Shown: positions 48,746 to 60,057, counted from the stretch's first letter. The stretch: DNA of 64,000 nucleotides from Nocardioides sp. Kera G14 (GCF_020715565.1 NZ_CP085839.1:1674001-1738000), one strand, 5' to 3'. The notes: a model not told the origin generated them from the letters alone. Numbers and translations: made by a program.

Positions 48746-50332
48746 TCACGCCCGCACTGGCTCCAAGAGCTCCTGCTCGTCGATCACCTCGAGCGCGAGG
48801 GTGCGGTAGCCCACCTCGTCGAAGAGCACGGTGATCCGGTCCTCCTCGACGTCGGTGACGACACCCTCCCCGAACTCGTCGTGTCGCACTCTGCTCTGGA
48901 CGGCGTACGGCCCGTCCGCGCCGGCCACGGGGTCGGGCGCGGTGCCGGACCGGCAGTTGTCGCACACGCCACACCGGGCGTCCAGCTGCTGGCCGAAGTA
49001 GGCGACGAGGAAGACGGCACGGCATCGGTCGGTCTCGGCGTACCCGCGCATCATGTCGACACGGGAGTGTTCGAGCTGCTGCTGCGCCTCGGCGATGTCC
49101 CGGACCGCGGCGGGCCGTACCCGGCCTGTGGTGTGGTCTGCGAGCTCGGCCAGGTTGAGGATGCGGCCGGCCTTGCGGCGCCCCATGCGTGCCTTGTCGG
49201 CGACGGCCGCCGGGTCATTGCCCAGTGCCTCCCGGACCGCGAGTACTCGCTCGATGTCGCCGCTCTTGGGGACGGCGGCGGAGAAGAAGCGGCCGAGGGC
49301 GAGGTCCTCCGGACGGTAGACGAGCAACACCTCGGCGGGCTCACCGTCGCGACCGGCACGCCCCACCTCCTGGTAGTAGGTGTCCGGTGACTCGGGGATC
49401 TGGGCGTGCACCACGAAGCGGATGTCCGGCTTGTCGATGCCCATGCCGAACGCGGACGTGGCCACGATGGTGTCGATCTCGTCATCCATGAACGCCTGCT
49501 GCACCGCCTCGCGGCGGCGATGGCCGAGCCCACCGTGATAGGCGGCGGTGCGGCGGCCCTGCCCGGCCAGCAGCGCGGCGTACTCCTCGGTGGCAGGGCG
49601 GGTGCGGCAGTAGACGATGCCGGTGCCACGTGAGTTATTGACGCTCTCGATCACGGCGCGACGCTGCTCGTCCTGGTCAGCCACCCTGCGCACACCCAGG
49701 GCGAGGTTCTCGCGGGCGAAACCGGTGACGATGGTCCGCGGCTCGCGCATCCGGAGCCGTTCGACGATGTCCTCCCGGATCGGCGGCGCCGCGGTGGCGG
49801 TCATGGCGACGATCCGCGGCTCGCCGAGCTCCTCCAGCAGTTCACCGAGGCGGAAGTAGTCGGGCCGGAAGTCGTGTCCCCACGCCGAGACACAGTGCGC
49901 CTCGTCGACCGCGACGAGCTTCGGGCCCAAGGCCGCTACCCGATCGCGGACCTCCGGGTTGGCCAGCTGCTCAGGCGCCAGGAAGACGAACTCGGCATCA
50001 CCCGCAGCAAGCCGCTCGAGCGCCTCCTCGCGCTCATGCTCGGTCTCGGCCGAGCTGAGACGGACAGCGTGTACGCCGGCACCCGACTCCTCGATACCGA
50101 GGATCTGGTCCTGCTGGAGTGCGAGCAGCGGCGAGACCACGACGGTCGGCCCGTCGATCAGCAGGCCGGCGAGCTGGTAGACGAGCGACTTGCCTGCCCC
50201 GGTCGGTGCCACGAGCAGCACGTCGTGCCCGTCGAGCAGCGCCGCGGTCGCCTCCGCCTGGCCGGGGTGGAGCCGGTCGTGGCCGAACCGCTCCTGGGCT
50301 GTCCGTCGGACCTTCGCGGTTGTCGTGCTCAC
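48746..50332 (-). CDS. RecQ-family ATP-dependent DNA helicase
   Basis: 528 residues from GTG 50332. 3'-5' DNA helicase. Walker A PTGAGKSLVYQ, DEAH box VDEAHCVSAWGHDFRPDY, motif VI GRAGRDGEP and an RQC zinc region ending CGVCDNC. In place of an HRDC domain is a short C-terminal domain (about 465-528; SRVRHDEFGEGVV) resembling the Tudor-like tail of UvrD. GTG 50332 is preferred to the TTG nine codons upstream because TAGGGT ends 7 nt before it. Confidence 0.9.
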   Translation of the reverse strand: MSTTTAKVRRTAQERFGHDRLHPGQAEATAALLDGHDVLLVAPTGAGKSLVYQLAGLLIDGPTVVVSPLLALQQDQILGIEESGAGVHAVRLSSAETEHEREEALERLAAGDAEFVFLAPEQLANPEVRDRVAALGPKLVAVDEAHCVSAWGHDFRPDYFRLGELLEELGEPRIVAMTATAAPPIREDIVERLRMREPRTIVTGFARENLALGVRRVADQDEQRRAVIESVNNSRGTGIVYCRTRPATEEYAALLAGQGRRTAAYHGGLGHRRREAVQQAFMDDEIDTIVATSAFGMGIDKPDIRFVVHAQIPESPDTYYQEVGRAGRDGEPAEVLLVYRPEDLALGRFFSAAVPKSGDIERVLAVREALGNDPAAVADKARMGRRKAGRILNLAELADHTTGRVRPAAVRDIAEAQQQLEHSRVDMMRGYAETDRCRAVFLVAYFGQQLDARCGVCDNCRSGTAPDPVAGADGPYAVQSRVRHDEFGEGVVTDVEEDRITVLFDEVGYRTLALEVIDEQELLEPVRA

Positions 50333-50339
50333 CCGCTCG

Positions 50340-50345
50340 ACCCTA
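50340..50345 (-). promoter_or_regulatory. Putative -10 (TAGGGT) for recQ-like gene
   Basis: TAGGGT includes the TAG stop of the paiB-like gene and ends 7 nt before GTG 50332. Confidence 0.45.
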
Positions 50346-50924
50346 GGGGTGTCTCCCAACTGCCATCACCGCGGCGGCAGCGGCCTGGTCCGCGGCCGGA
50401 CGGTTCTGGCTGAGCTTCGCCTTGCCCTCCACCGAGGTCACCCGGATCTCGAGGCCGACGATCGCCTTGAGCATGCCGTCGATGTAGTCCTCCGGCGCAT
50501 CGGCGACCTGCCAAGGCTCGGTCCGATTTCCTTCATGGCGGTCCGTGAGCTCAGTGACAACCGAGCGCAACCACCCCGCGTCCGGCCTGACCGTGACCGC
50601 GCCGGCGATGTGGACCGCGGTGTAGTTCCAGGTCGGCACGACCTTGCCGTGCTCTGCCTTGGCGGCGTACAGCGACGGCGAGATGTACGCCTCGGGGCCG
50701 CCGACGATGAGCAGCGCGGGCGAACCATCGACGATCTCGCGCCAGTGCGGGTTGGCCTTGGCGATGTGTGCGACGACGACCTCGTCGCGCCAGATGATCG
50801 GCAGCAGCGTCGCCTGCGGCACGCCGTCGGGGCCCGACGTGACGAACCAGGCCGACCCGACTTCCGCGACAAATGCGCGGAGCGCGGCCTCGTCCTCCCA
50901 GCGGTTGAAGACCGGCGTGTACAT
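50343..50924 (-). CDS. PaiB-like FMN-binding split-barrel protein
   Basis: 193 residues. FMN-binding negative transcriptional regulator family (PaiB): YTPVFNRWEDEAALRAFV at the N terminus, NPHWREI, VPTWNYTAVHIAG and KLSQNRP near the end are family signatures. B. subtilis PaiB influences sporulation genes; DNA binding here is unproven and a flavin-dependent enzymatic role is possible. It lies 9 bp after the luciferase-like gene and is probably cotranscribed. Confidence 0.85.
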   Translation of the reverse strand: MYTPVFNRWEDEAALRAFVAEVGSAWFVTSGPDGVPQATLLPIIWRDEVVVAHIAKANPHWREIVDGSPALLIVGGPEAYISPSLYAAKAEHGKVVPTWNYTAVHIAGAVTVRPDAGWLRSVVTELTDRHEGNRTEPWQVADAPEDYIDGMLKAIVGLEIRVTSVEGKAKLSQNRPAADQAAAAAVMAVGRHP

Positions 50925-50933
50925 CAGAGCCGA

Positions 50934-51713
50934 TCAGCCGTTGAGCTCGTCACGCCAGGCGAGCAGCGCACGGAGCGGCTCGAGGTCGAAGTCAGGGCCG
51001 CCGACGCCGTACGTGAAGAGGCGGGCGCCGAGGTCGTACGACGAGCGCGCGGTCTCGAGGTCGCCGCCCTGGATCCCGACGGAGACCTCGATCTCGTCGA
51101 CGTCGCGGCCGATGGCCTCGCAGTGACCGCCGAGCACGCCGAGCTTGTGCCTGAGATCGTCGCCCGTGACGAAGGTGTGCCAGATGTCGGCGTGCGCGGC
51201 GACGTACTTGAGCGTCTTCTTCTCGCCTCCGCCGCCGATGAGGACCGGGATGTCGCGCGTGGGGGCGGGGTTGAGCGTGGCCCACCGGGACTCGATCCGC
51301 GGGAGCGCCTCACCGAGGGCGTCGAGGCGACCGCCGGCGGTGCCGAACTCGTAGCCGTACTCGTCGTAGTCCTTCTCGAACCAACCCGACCCGATGCCGA
51401 AGATGAGCCGCCCGCCGCTGATGTGGTCGACGGTGCGGGCCATGTCGGCGAGCAGCTCCGGGTTGCGGTAGGAGTTGCAGGTCACGAGGCAGCCGATCTC
51501 AGCACGCTCGGTCTGCTCCGCCCATGCGGCCAGCGTCGTCCACGCCTCGAAGTGCTTGCCCTCGGGCTCGCCGTACAGCGGGTAGAAGTGGTCCCAGTTG
51601 AAGATGACGTCGACGCCGAGCTCCTCGGCCCGCGCCACCGCGTCGCGGTAGGGCCCGTAGTCGCTGTGCTGCGGCTGGAGCTGGACACCGATGCGGACAG
51701 GTCGCGAGGTCAT
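50934..51713 (-). CDS. LLM-class F420-dependent oxidoreductase
   Basis: 259 residues. Luciferase-like (TIM-barrel) flavin/F420 enzyme. IFNWDHFYPLYGEPEGKHFE and GRLIFGIGSGWFEKDYDEYG match the F420-dependent TIGR03560-like branch. The substrate is not predictable. The open frame runs upstream into rsmB; ATG 51713 overlaps the rsmB TGA (ATGA) and gives the proper N terminus. Confidence 0.87.
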   Translation of the reverse strand: MTSRPVRIGVQLQPQHSDYGPYRDAVARAEELGVDVIFNWDHFYPLYGEPEGKHFEAWTTLAAWAEQTERAEIGCLVTCNSYRNPELLADMARTVDHISGGRLIFGIGSGWFEKDYDEYGYEFGTAGGRLDALGEALPRIESRWATLNPAPTRDIPVLIGGGGEKKTLKYVAAHADIWHTFVTGDDLRHKLGVLGGHCEAIGRDVDEIEVSVGIQGGDLETARSSYDLGARLFTYGVGGPDFDLEPLRALLAWRDELNG

Positions 51714-53101
51714 GAGCTCATCGTAGGGAGACGACGTAACAGCGCCATGAACATGGCGTCGGTCTGATGGCGATGCGGCCAGAGCTGGACGGTGCCGTCC
51801 ACAGGGCCGGCGCTCTCGGCGATGTCGCCGACGAGGCCGCCGAGCGGCTCGAGGGTGACATCGGTGCGGGCGGCGAAGACTGCGTCGACGACCTCGGACG
51901 TCTCCGCGAGCACCGGGCTGCAGGTCGCGTAGAGGACCGCTCCTCCCGGCCGGACGAGGTCGAGGGCCGAGGAGAGCAGCGCCACCTGGAGGGGCACGAG
52001 CTCGTCGATGTCCGTGGCCGTACGTCGCCACCGCGACTCCGGGCGACGCCGCAGAGCACCGAGACCCGAGCAGGGAGCGTCGACGAGGACACGGTCGAAC
52101 GAACCACTGCGGTACGGAGGCCGGGCGCCGTCACCCGTGACCACCCCTGCGACACCTTCGGCGCCGGTGAGGTTCTGGGCGACGAGCCGAGCGCGGTGGA
52201 ACTGTGCCTCGTTGGCGAGGAGCGTGGCTCCGCGCTGCGCGGCGAGCGCGGCGAGAAGGGCCGACTTCCCGCCAGGGCCGGCGCAGAGGTCGAGCCAGCG
52301 CTCGTCGGGGCCGTCGACCGGGGCATCCGCCGCGGCGAGGGCGACGAGCTGCGAACCCTCGTCCTGCACGCCGGCGCGGCGTTCGCGGACCGGCGCGAGG
52401 TCGGCGAGGCTGCCTGCCGGGGCCATTGCGCCGTAGGGGGACAGCATCGTCGGCTCGGCGCCAAGGTCGACAAGCTCCGCGACAGTCGCGCGGCCGGGGC
52501 GGGCGACGAGGGTGACTCGCGGGGCGGCGTTGTCGGCCGCGAGAAGGCGGCGGAGTTCGGCCCCATTCGGTGGTGACGGAGGGCCCACTCGGAGGGACGC
52601 AGCGAGCAGGTCGACGATCCAGGCGGGATGGGAGAACTCGAGGGCGTCGCGGGCGACCCCAGGAGCGGGCGCGAGTTCGTCGACCCACTCCTCCAGCGAG
52701 CGGGTGGCCACCTTGCGGAGCACGGCGTTGGTGAAGGAGGCGGCGCCGGGGCCGACCTTGGACTTCACGAGCTCGACCGTGGAGTTGATCGCCGCATGGT
52801 CGGGCACCCGCATCGAGAGCAGCTGGTGGCAGCCGAGTCGCAGCGCGTCGCGCACCTTGGCCTCGACCTTGCTGAGCGGTCGGTCGATGCAGGCGGCCAG
52901 GACGGCGTCGTACGTGCCCTGCTGGCGCAGGGTCCCGGAGGCGAGCTCGGTGGCGAAGGCGGCGTCGCGGCCGGAGAGCCCATGCGTGGCAAGGGCGTGC
53001 GGCAGCACGAGATTGGCGTAGGCGTCGTCGACGCGGACCGCCTTCAGGACCTCGAAGGCGGCCAGGCGAGCGGGGTCGACCCGGCGGTCATTCCGCGACA
53101 A
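51710..53101 (-). CDS. rsmB: 16S rRNA m5C967 methyltransferase
   Basis: 463 residues. NusB-like N-terminal RNA-binding domain (about 8-140) and a Rossmann methyltransferase domain with [26 protein letters not shown] (one Cys) and YATCSPVL (catalytic Cys). The N terminus matches the family at TTG 53101, overlapping the fmt 3' end by 14 bp; no ATG or GTG is available. GAGGG lies 5 nt before the TTG. Equivalent of Rv1407. Confidence 0.94.
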   Translation of the reverse strand: MSRNDRRVDPARLAAFEVLKAVRVDDAYANLVLPHALATHGLSGRDAAFATELASGTLRQQGTYDAVLAACIDRPLSKVEAKVRDALRLGCHQLLSMRVPDHAAINSTVELVKSKVGPGAASFTNAVLRKVATRSLEEWVDELAPAPGVARDALEFSHPAWIVDLLAASLRVGPPSPPNGAELRRLLAADNAAPRVTLVARPGRATVAELVDLGAEPTMLSPYGAMAPAGSLADLAPVRERRAGVQDEGSQLVALAAADAPVDGPDERWLDLCAGPGGKSALLAALAAQRGATLLANEAQFHRARLVAQNLTGAEGVAGVVTGDGARPPYRSGSFDRVLVDAPCSGLGALRRRPESRWRRTATDIDELVPLQVALLSSALDLVRPGGAVLYATCSPVLAETSEVVDAVFAARTDVTLEPLGGLVGDIAESAGPVDGTVQLWPHRHQTDAMFMALLRRLPTMSS

Positions 53102-54023
53102 GGTCGCCCTCGACCCTCAATCCCCGTGCCCAGTCGGCCGCCGGCGTCTCCTTCTTCCCGAAGGCCTTGACCAGGCCCAGCCGGACGGCCGTCGAGGCGG
53201 TGCCGACGAGGACCTCGTTCTTCGAGATCTCGACGTGCCCCGCCGGAAGCGACTCGGAGGTCACGGTGACCGGGCCGAGCTTCACCCGCGACCCCTCCTC
53301 GCCCAGACCGGGCAGGGACGTCCAGGCGCCGGGCGCCGGCGTACAGGCGCGGATGCGACGGTCGACGCCGACCGCGGGCTCGGACCAGACGATGCGGGCG
53401 TCGTCGACCGAGATCTTCGGCGCGAGCGTGACGCCGTCGAGCGGCTGCGGCCGGGCCTCGATCTGGCCGAGCTCGATGCCGTCGAGCGTGGCGACCAGGA
53501 GCGACGCGCCGCCTTGGGCGAGGCGGTCCAGGAGGTCGCCGGAAGTGTCGGTCGGCCGGATCCGCTCGGTCATGACACCGAAGGTGGGGCCGGCATCGAG
53601 CTCGGGCACGATCCGGAACGTCGTCGCGCCGGTGAACTCGTCGCCCGCCCACACCGAGTGCTGGACCGGTGCAGCGCCGCGCCAGGCGGGCAGCAGCGAG
53701 AAGTGCAGGTTGATCCAGCCGTGGGTCGGAATGTCCAGTGCCGACTGGGGAAGAAGCGCTCCATAGGCGACGACGGGGCAGGTGTCCGGCTCCAGTCCGC
53801 GGAGGGTCTCCTGGAAGTCCGGATCGCGCGGATGCGACGGCTTGAGCACCGGGATGCCCAGCTCCTCGGCACGCTGAGCGACCGGTGAGGCGACGAGGCG
53901 ACGGCCGCGACCGGCGGGTGCGTCGGGACGCGTGACCACCGCGACGACCTCGTGCGGCGACGCGTGGATCGCGTCGAGCGAGGGCAGCGCCACCTCGGGC
54001 GTGCCGGCGAAGACGACTCGCAT
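53088..54023 (-). CDS. fmt: Methionyl-tRNA formyltransferase
   Basis: 311 residues. Formylates initiator Met-tRNA. N-terminal catalytic domain with the [16 protein letters not shown] region, [18 protein letters not shown] with the Asn-His pair, and [15 protein letters not shown]-terminal OB-like tRNA domain (about 205-311). It starts 4 bp after def, and the two enzymes act at opposite ends of the N-formyl cycle. Confidence 0.97.
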   Translation of the reverse strand: MRVVFAGTPEVALPSLDAIHASPHEVVAVVTRPDAPAGRGRRLVASPVAQRAEELGIPVLKPSHPRDPDFQETLRGLEPDTCPVVAYGALLPQSALDIPTHGWINLHFSLLPAWRGAAPVQHSVWAGDEFTGATTFRIVPELDAGPTFGVMTERIRPTDTSGDLLDRLAQGGASLLVATLDGIELGQIEARPQPLDGVTLAPKISVDDARIVWSEPAVGVDRRIRACTPAPGAWTSLPGLGEEGSRVKLGPVTVTSESLPAGHVEISKNEVLVGTASTAVRLGLVKAFGKKETPAADWARGLRVEGDLVAE

Positions 54024-54027
54024 CAGG

Positions 54028-54573
54028 TCAGAAGCCGAAGCCGTTGGTGGCGTGCGGGCTCACCTTGATCGTCGGCTGCTCGAGGCCGAACCACTCGGAC
54101 TCGCGGATCTGCTTCATCGCGGCCTTGCGGGAGGCGTCGTCCAGCTTGTCGATGAAGAGGATCCCGTCGAGGTGATCGGTCTCGTGCTGGATCGCGCGGG
54201 CCAGCAGCTCAGAGCCCTCGATGACGACCGGCTCCCCGTGCATGTTGAAGCCCTTCGCTGCCACGTAGAGCGCGCGTCGGCAGTCATAGGTCAGTCCCGG
54301 CAGCGAGAGACAGCCCTCGTCCCCCTCCTGGATCTCCTCGGAGAGCGTGAGCTCGGGGTTGATCAGGTGGCCGACCTCGCCGTCGACGTACCAGGTGAAG
54401 ACGCGCAGGCCGACGCCGATCTGCGGGGCGGCGAGGCCGGCACCCGGGGCGTCGAGCATGGTGTCGGTGAGGTCCTGGACCAGCGTGCGGAGCTCGCGGT
54501 CGAAGTCGACGACCTCGGTCGCGCGACGGCGCAGGACGGGGTCGCCGAAGAGGCGGATGGGCTGAACTGCCAT
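54028..54573 (-). CDS. def: Peptide deformylase
   Basis: 181 residues. Removes the N-formyl group. The three motifs are [10 protein letters not shown] (about 44-53), EGCLSLPG (86-93; metal Cys) and QHETDHLDG (129-137; metal His pair and catalytic Glu). The open frame runs upstream into priA but ATG 54573 is the family start. No Shine-Dalgarno; TAACCT ends 7 nt before the ATG. Confidence 0.97.
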   Translation of the reverse strand: MAVQPIRLFGDPVLRRRATEVVDFDRELRTLVQDLTDTMLDAPGAGLAAPQIGVGLRVFTWYVDGEVGHLINPELTLSEEIQEGDEGCLSLPGLTYDCRRALYVAAKGFNMHGEPVVIEGSELLARAIQHETDHLDGILFIDKLDDASRKAAMKQIRESEWFGLEQPTIKVSPHATNGFGF

Positions 54574-54580
54574 ACAGGAG

Positions 54581-54609
54581 AGGTTAGATGCTGGGCGGGT
54601 CGAGCTGAA
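54581..54609 (-). promoter_or_regulatory. Putative promoter for def-fmt-rsmB
   Basis: TTCAGC (54609-54604) and TAACCT (54586-54581) are 17 bp apart. The -10 includes the priA TAA stop and ends 7 nt before the def ATG, predicting a leaderless transcript. Confidence 0.5.
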
Positions 54610-56632
54610 TTCGGACGGGGTCGAGCCGGCGGGCCGCCCGCACGCGGGCGAGTTCGGCCAGCGCAACAGCGAGTGCCGCCCCCTCGGCCACCGGCGTGCG
54701 TACGACGGCACGCCACTGCTCCCCGTCCGGCACCGGCCCCAGCACTTCGCCCGCCGGAGGGAGCGCGAGGATCGTGAGCGCGTCGTCGACGGCGCCCGCG
54801 TCGCCGGTGATCGTGGCCAGCCTCGCGGCCGGCGGCAGATGAGCGCTGGCCCGCTCGGCCATCTCCCGGGCGACGTAGCCGGACTGGTCCCACCGGACGA
54901 GCGCCTGGACGACGGGATGGGCCGGATCACCGATGACCATGCCACGGCCGCCCGGCCCGGCGAGGCCGAGGGCGTTGGAGTAGCGCCGGAGGACGTCCTC
55001 ATCCGCGCGCAGCCCCGGCCAGCCCAGCGCGAGCCAGGTGTCGAGCAGGACGACGGCGGCGTAGCCGCCCTCGGCGGCAGGCTCCGCTCCCGGCGTGGCC
55101 ACCACGATCGTGCGCCCCCGGGAGACGGTCGGCAGGATCCGCTCACCGCTCGACGAAACGACCCGCAGACCCGGGAAGGACCGCCCGAGCTCTTCAGCGG
55201 TCCGCGCGTCACCGACGACGGGGGCGCGCAGCCCATGGCCGCCGCAGTGGGCGCACTGCCAGGCGTCGACCACGGTGCCGCACCACCGGCAGGCGGGAGG
55301 AGTCGCGGGCGCAGACTGGTGGAGCGGTCCGGTGCAGACCGAGCAGCGCGCCGGCGTACGGCAGCTGTCGCAGGCGAGTGCTGCGGCATAGCCACGTCGT
55401 GGGACCTGGACGAGGACGGGCCCAGTCTCGGCGGCGCTGCGGATGAGGTCGTGCGCCTCCGTGGGCAGGCGGGTCGCGCGCGCCAGCGGATCACGGTCGA
55501 GCGAGATGTCGCTCGCGCCGGGCACCGAGACGGTGAGGCGGCTCCGCGACAGGGCGCGGGTCGGCGCGATGTCGTGGGCCCAGCCGGACTGCACCAGCGC
55601 CTGGGCCTCTGCCGAGCGCGCGAAGCCACCGACGAGGAAGCCGGCGCCGGCCAGCTCGGCGCGGAGTCGGGCGACCTCCCGCACCTGGGGGTACGGCGAC
55701 CGCGGCTCGGACAGCAGCTCGTCTCCCTCGTCCCAGACGGCGATGATCCCGAGGTCGGCGACCGGCGCCCAGATCGCGGCGCGTGTGCCGATCGCCACCT
55801 TCACCGCGCCGCGGCGCAGGGCGAGGAAGGCGCTGTAGCGAGGGGCCGGGCCCTGGTCCGCGGTGAGCACGACGTGCTGACCCTCCCCCAGCACCGCGTC
55901 GAGCGCAGCCGAGAGTCCGGCGATGTCCTTGTGCTCCGGCACGCACACGACGGCACCACGCCCGGCCGAGAGCGCGGCAGCGACGGCATGTGCGATCAGC
56001 GTCGCCCAGTCGGTGCCCGGCGCGGCGTGCCAGACCGCACGGGGTCCGCCCCCGGTGGCCAGGTGCCTGAGGAAGGCCCCTGCCGGCTCATGCCCGGCCC
56101 ACGCCGCCAGGGCGGCCTGCGGGTCGACCACCGGCGGAGCGGTGGGCCGGGAGACGAGACGCTCGGTCGCGGCATGCCGTGGCGGGATGGCCAGTCGCAG
56201 CACGTCGGAACGGGTGCCGGCGTAGTGCTCGGCGACGGCCGCGGCGAGGGCGGCGATCTCCTCGGTCAGGACGGGCTCTGTCCCGACGACGCGACGCAGC
56301 GGTGCGAGCCGGCCGCCGGCCTCGGTGTGCTCGGAGCGGTCGCTGCGGGCGATCAGGAAACCGTCGGCGTCCTGGGTGCCGAACTTCGCCTTGACCCGTA
56401 CGCCGGGCTCGGCCGCCTCCGCCATCGACACGGGCACGGCGTAGTCGAAGACCCGGTCGAGATGTGCACCCGGCAGGTCGAGCAGGACGTGCGCGACCGG
56501 CAGGATCGGAGAGATCTCCGCCTCGGCCTGCTTGCGGGCCCGCGTGGCCTGCGCCTTGCGCGCGCCCTCCTTGGCCCGATCGCGAACGAGCCCGGGGAGT
56601 TCCAGCTCCCCGGGCTCGTTGGAGCTGGTCAT
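54584..56632 (-). CDS. priA: PriA-like primosomal protein N', helicase-degenerate
   Basis: 682 residues. The N-terminal DNA-binding domain and the zinc-binding region (CDSCRTPARC, CRWCG, CAHCGGHG; eight Cys near 418-455) are kept. The helicase motifs are decayed: the Walker A site reads AAPGTDWAT near 203-211 with no GKT, and the DEEH box reads DEGD. Actinobacterial PriA proteins are known to have lost ATPase motifs, so a structural primosome role is likely. The ATG lies 1 bp after the metK stop. Confidence 0.9.
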   Translation of the reverse strand: MTSSNEPGELELPGLVRDRAKEGARKAQATRARKQAEAEISPILPVAHVLLDLPGAHLDRVFDYAVPVSMAEAAEPGVRVKAKFGTQDADGFLIARSDRSEHTEAGGRLAPLRRVVGTEPVLTEEIAALAAAVAEHYAGTRSDVLRLAIPPRHAATERLVSRPTAPPVVDPQAALAAWAGHEPAGAFLRHLATGGGPRAVWHAAPGTDWATLIAHAVAAALSAGRGAVVCVPEHKDIAGLSAALDAVLGEGQHVVLTADQGPAPRYSAFLALRRGAVKVAIGTRAAIWAPVADLGIIAVWDEGDELLSEPRSPYPQVREVARLRAELAGAGFLVGGFARSAEAQALVQSGWAHDIAPTRALSRSRLTVSVPGASDISLDRDPLARATRLPTEAHDLIRSAAETGPVLVQVPRRGYAAALACDSCRTPARCSVCTGPLHQSAPATPPACRWCGTVVDAWQCAHCGGHGLRAPVVGDARTAEELGRSFPGLRVVSSSGERILPTVSRGRTIVVATPGAEPAAEGGYAAVVLLDTWLALGWPGLRADEDVLRRYSNALGLAGPGGRGMVIGDPAHPVVQALVRWDQSGYVAREMAERASAHLPPAARLATITGDAGAVDDALTILALPPAGEVLGPVPDGEQWRAVVRTPVAEGAALAVALAELARVRAARRLDPVRIQLDPPSI

Positions 56633-56633
56633 G

Positions 56634-57833
<1,200 letters not shown>

Positions 57834-57837
57834 GTTT

Positions 57838-59064
57838 TTACTCCTGAAGATCTGTAGTGGGCTGGGCTGAGAATAGTCCAGTCACCTGGTCCCAAATGAC
57901 GTGGCTCAAAACAGCCTTGGATCCGCTGGGTACGTCGACCGACGACCCGTCTGCGGACAGGATGACAGCTTCGTTGTCGGCGTGTCCGAAGACCTTGCCG
58001 CCGCTGACGTCGTTGACGACCAGGAGGTCGCACCCCTTGCGGGCGAGCTTGGCGCGGCCCAGCTCGAGGACCGAGCCCGTGGCGTCACCCGTCTCGGCTG
58101 CGAAACCGACCACGATCTGGCCCGGGTGGGACCGCTCGTGGCTGATCGTGGCAAGGATGTCGGGGTTCTGCTCCAGCTCGATCGACGGAGCGGAGCCGTC
58201 GCCGGCCTTCTTGATCTTCGAGTCGCTGAAGGAGGTCGGTCGGAAGTCCGCCGGCGCGGCAGCCATGACGATCGCGTCCGCCGCCCGGGACTCGGCGAGC
58301 ACGGCGTCGCGGAGCTCGCTCGTGGACTCCACGCGGACGACCTTGACGCCGGCCGGGTCGGACAGGGTCACGTTGGCGGCGACGAGCGTGACGCTGGCGC
58401 CGCGGGCTGCTGCGGCCCGGGCGAGCGCGTAGCCCTGCAGGCCGCTGGAACGGTTGCCGAGGAACCGGACCGGGTCGAGATACTCCCGGGTGCCGCCGGC
58501 ACTGACGACGACATGGCGCCCGGTGAGGTCGAGCTCGGCCCGCCCGCGGGCGAGGATCTCCGCGCAGAGCTCCGCGATCTCCGCCGGCTCGGGCAGGCGA
58601 CCCTTGCCGGTGTCCTTACCGGTGAGACGTCCCTCGGCCGGCTCGATGACCAGCGCACCGCGCTCACGCAGTGTCGCGACGTTGGCCTGCGTCGCCGCGT
58701 GCTCCCACATCTCGGTGTGCATCGCCGGGGCGAAGACCACCGGACAGCGGGCGGTGAGCAGCACGTTGGTGAGCAGGTCGTCGGCCATGCCATGGGCAGC
58801 ACGCGCCATCGTGTTGGCCGTGGCAGGGGCGACGACGACGAGGTCGGCGGTCTGGCCGATCCGGACGTGCGGAACATCGGTGATGTTCTCGAAGACCTCG
58901 GTGCTCACCGGCTTCCCGGAGAGCGCCTCCCACGTCGGCGCGCCGACGAATCGAAGGGCCTCACGGGTCGGCACGACGGTGACGTCGAGGCCCGACTCGG
59001 TGAGTTTGCGCAGCAGGTCGGCGGCCTTGTAGGCGGCGATCCCGCCCGTCACCCCTAGAACCAC
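57838..59064 (-). CDS. coaBC: Phosphopantothenoylcysteine synthetase/decarboxylase
   Basis: 408 residues. Two steps of coenzyme A synthesis. CoaC flavoprotein domain (about 1-180): [28 protein letters not shown] and [10 protein letters not shown]; CoaB domain (about 190-408) with [18 protein letters not shown]. The start is uncertain: GTG 59064 opens directly at the core and lies in the stem of a large hairpin, while the frame is open 16 more codons to a CTG at 59112. Confidence 0.95.
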   Translation of the reverse strand: MVLGVTGGIAAYKAADLLRKLTESGLDVTVVPTREALRFVGAPTWEALSGKPVSTEVFENITDVPHVRIGQTADLVVVAPATANTMARAAHGMADDLLTNVLLTARCPVVFAPAMHTEMWEHAATQANVATLRERGALVIEPAEGRLTGKDTGKGRLPEPAEIAELCAEILARGRAELDLTGRHVVVSAGGTREYLDPVRFLGNRSSGLQGYALARAAAARGASVTLVAANVTLSDPAGVKVVRVESTSELRDAVLAESRAADAIVMAAAPADFRPTSFSDSKIKKAGDGSAPSIELEQNPDILATISHERSHPGQIVVGFAAETGDATGSVLELGRAKLARKGCDLLVVNDVSGGKVFGHADNEAVILSADGSSVDVPSGSKAVLSHVIWDQVTGLFSAQPTTDLQE

Positions 59065-59095
59065 AGAAAGCCGCGCCTTGGGCGCGGCTTCTGTG
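59062..59095 (-). other. Large hairpin covering the coaBC start
   Basis: CACAGAAAGCCGCGCC (59062-59077) and GGCGCGGCTTCTGTG (59081-59095) form a 15-bp stem with one bulge and a 3-nt loop. The annotated GTG start of coaBC is in the base of the stem. There is only a weak T-run, so it may act as a partial terminator after rpoZ or mask the start. Confidence 0.65.
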
Positions 59096-59119
59096 AGTGA
59101 CGTTGTCGTCAGCGGATGC

Positions 59120-59461
59120 TCACTCTGCGGCGGCGAACGGGTCCGCGGTGGTGGCGGCCTTGGCGGCAGCCTCCTCGGCGGCCAGCTCGGCCGGGTCCAC
59201 CTCTTCGCAGGTCAGGAGGTCGTCGTTGATCTCGCGGAGCGCGATCGACAGCGGCTTCTCCTGCACGTGCGTCTCGACCAGCGGGCCGACGTACTCGAGC
59301 AGGCCCTCGCCGAGCTGGGAGTAGTAGGCGTTGATCTGACGGGCGCGCTTGGCTCCGTAGAGGACCAGGCGGTACTTGCTGTCGGTCTTGCTCAGCAGGT
59401 CGTCGATGGACGGATTCGTCACGCCCTGCGCGTCGATCTCGGGAGAAGCCACGTGGCTCAC
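59120..59461 (-). CDS. rpoZ: RNA polymerase omega subunit
   Basis: 113 residues. Assists folding of beta prime. Core motif [20 protein letters not shown] with the conserved Arg-x-x-Gln, and [13 protein letters not shown]- and C-terminal low-complexity extensions are normal in actinobacteria. GTG start overlaps the gmk stop by four bases (GTGA). Gene order mihF-gmk-rpoZ-coaBC-metK matches Rv1388-Rv1392. Confidence 0.96.
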   Translation of the reverse strand: MSHVASPEIDAQGVTNPSIDDLLSKTDSKYRLVLYGAKRARQINAYYSQLGEGLLEYVGPLVETHVQEKPLSIALREINDDLLTCEEVDPAELAAEEAAAKAATTADPFAAAE

Positions 59462-60057
59462 GCCTCACTGTCGGTGGATGGTGCAGTCATCAAGGCTACC
59501 AACTGCGCGGCAGCATCGTGAACTTCACGGTTGACGATGGTCACGTCGAACTCCGCCTCCGCGGCGAGCTCGACTCGCGCGGTCTCGAGGCGACGCTCGC
59601 GCTCCTCCTCGCTCTCAGTGCCGCGGCCGACGAGCCGACGCACCAGCTCCTCCCACGACGGCGGGGCGAGGAAGACGAAGAGCGCCTCGGGGCCTCCGTC
59701 ACGGTTCAGGGTCTCGCGCACCTGACGAGCGCCCTGCAGGTCGATCTCGAGCAGCGCCGGACGTCCGGCTGCGAGCGCAGCCTCGACGGGTTTGCGCGGC
59801 GTGCCGTACCGGGCGACCCTGTGGACCGTCGCCCACTCGAGCAGCTCGCCCTCGGCGACCATCCGGTCGAACTCCTCGTCGGAGACGAAGTGGTAGTGGA
59901 CGCCGTCGACCTCCCCCGGGCGTGGCGGGCGGGTCGTGGCGGAGACGGAGTACCAGACGTCGGGGTGCTCGTCGCGGATGGCGGCGGCGACGGTCCCCTT
60001 GCCGACCGCGGTCGGCCCGGCGAGAACGACGAGGCGGGACTGCTCAGCCACGCTCAA
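59458..60057 (-). CDS. gmk: Guanylate kinase
   Basis: 199 residues. GMP to GDP. P-loop [10 protein letters not shown] (about 14-23), the GMP site [19 protein letters not shown] and the lid [15 protein letters not shown] 60057 overlaps the mihF TGA by four bases and has GGAG 7 nt upstream; GTG 60051 is possible. In the guanine-nucleotide route and next to rpoZ, as in many bacteria. Confidence 0.96.
   Translation of the reverse strand: MSVAEQSRLVVLAGPTAVGKGTVAAAIRDEHPDVWYSVSATTRPPRPGEVDGVHYHFVSDEEFDRMVAEGELLEWATVHRVARYGTPRKPVEAALAAGRPALLEIDLQGARQVRETLNRDGGPEALFVFLAPPSWEELVRRLVGRGTESEEERERRLETARVELAAEAEFDVTIVNREVHDAAAQLVALMTAPSTDSEA

Noticed and set aside
47482..50332. HNH plus RecQ-like genes as a two-gene defence system
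   Set aside because: The genes are convergent, each has its own predicted leaderless promoter, and both families are common as stand-alone chromosomal genes. Sequence alone does not support a joint system.
57834..57837. SAM riboswitch before metK
   Set aside because: The gap to coaBC is only 4 bp and no SAM aptamer blocks occur in the coaBC 3' end.
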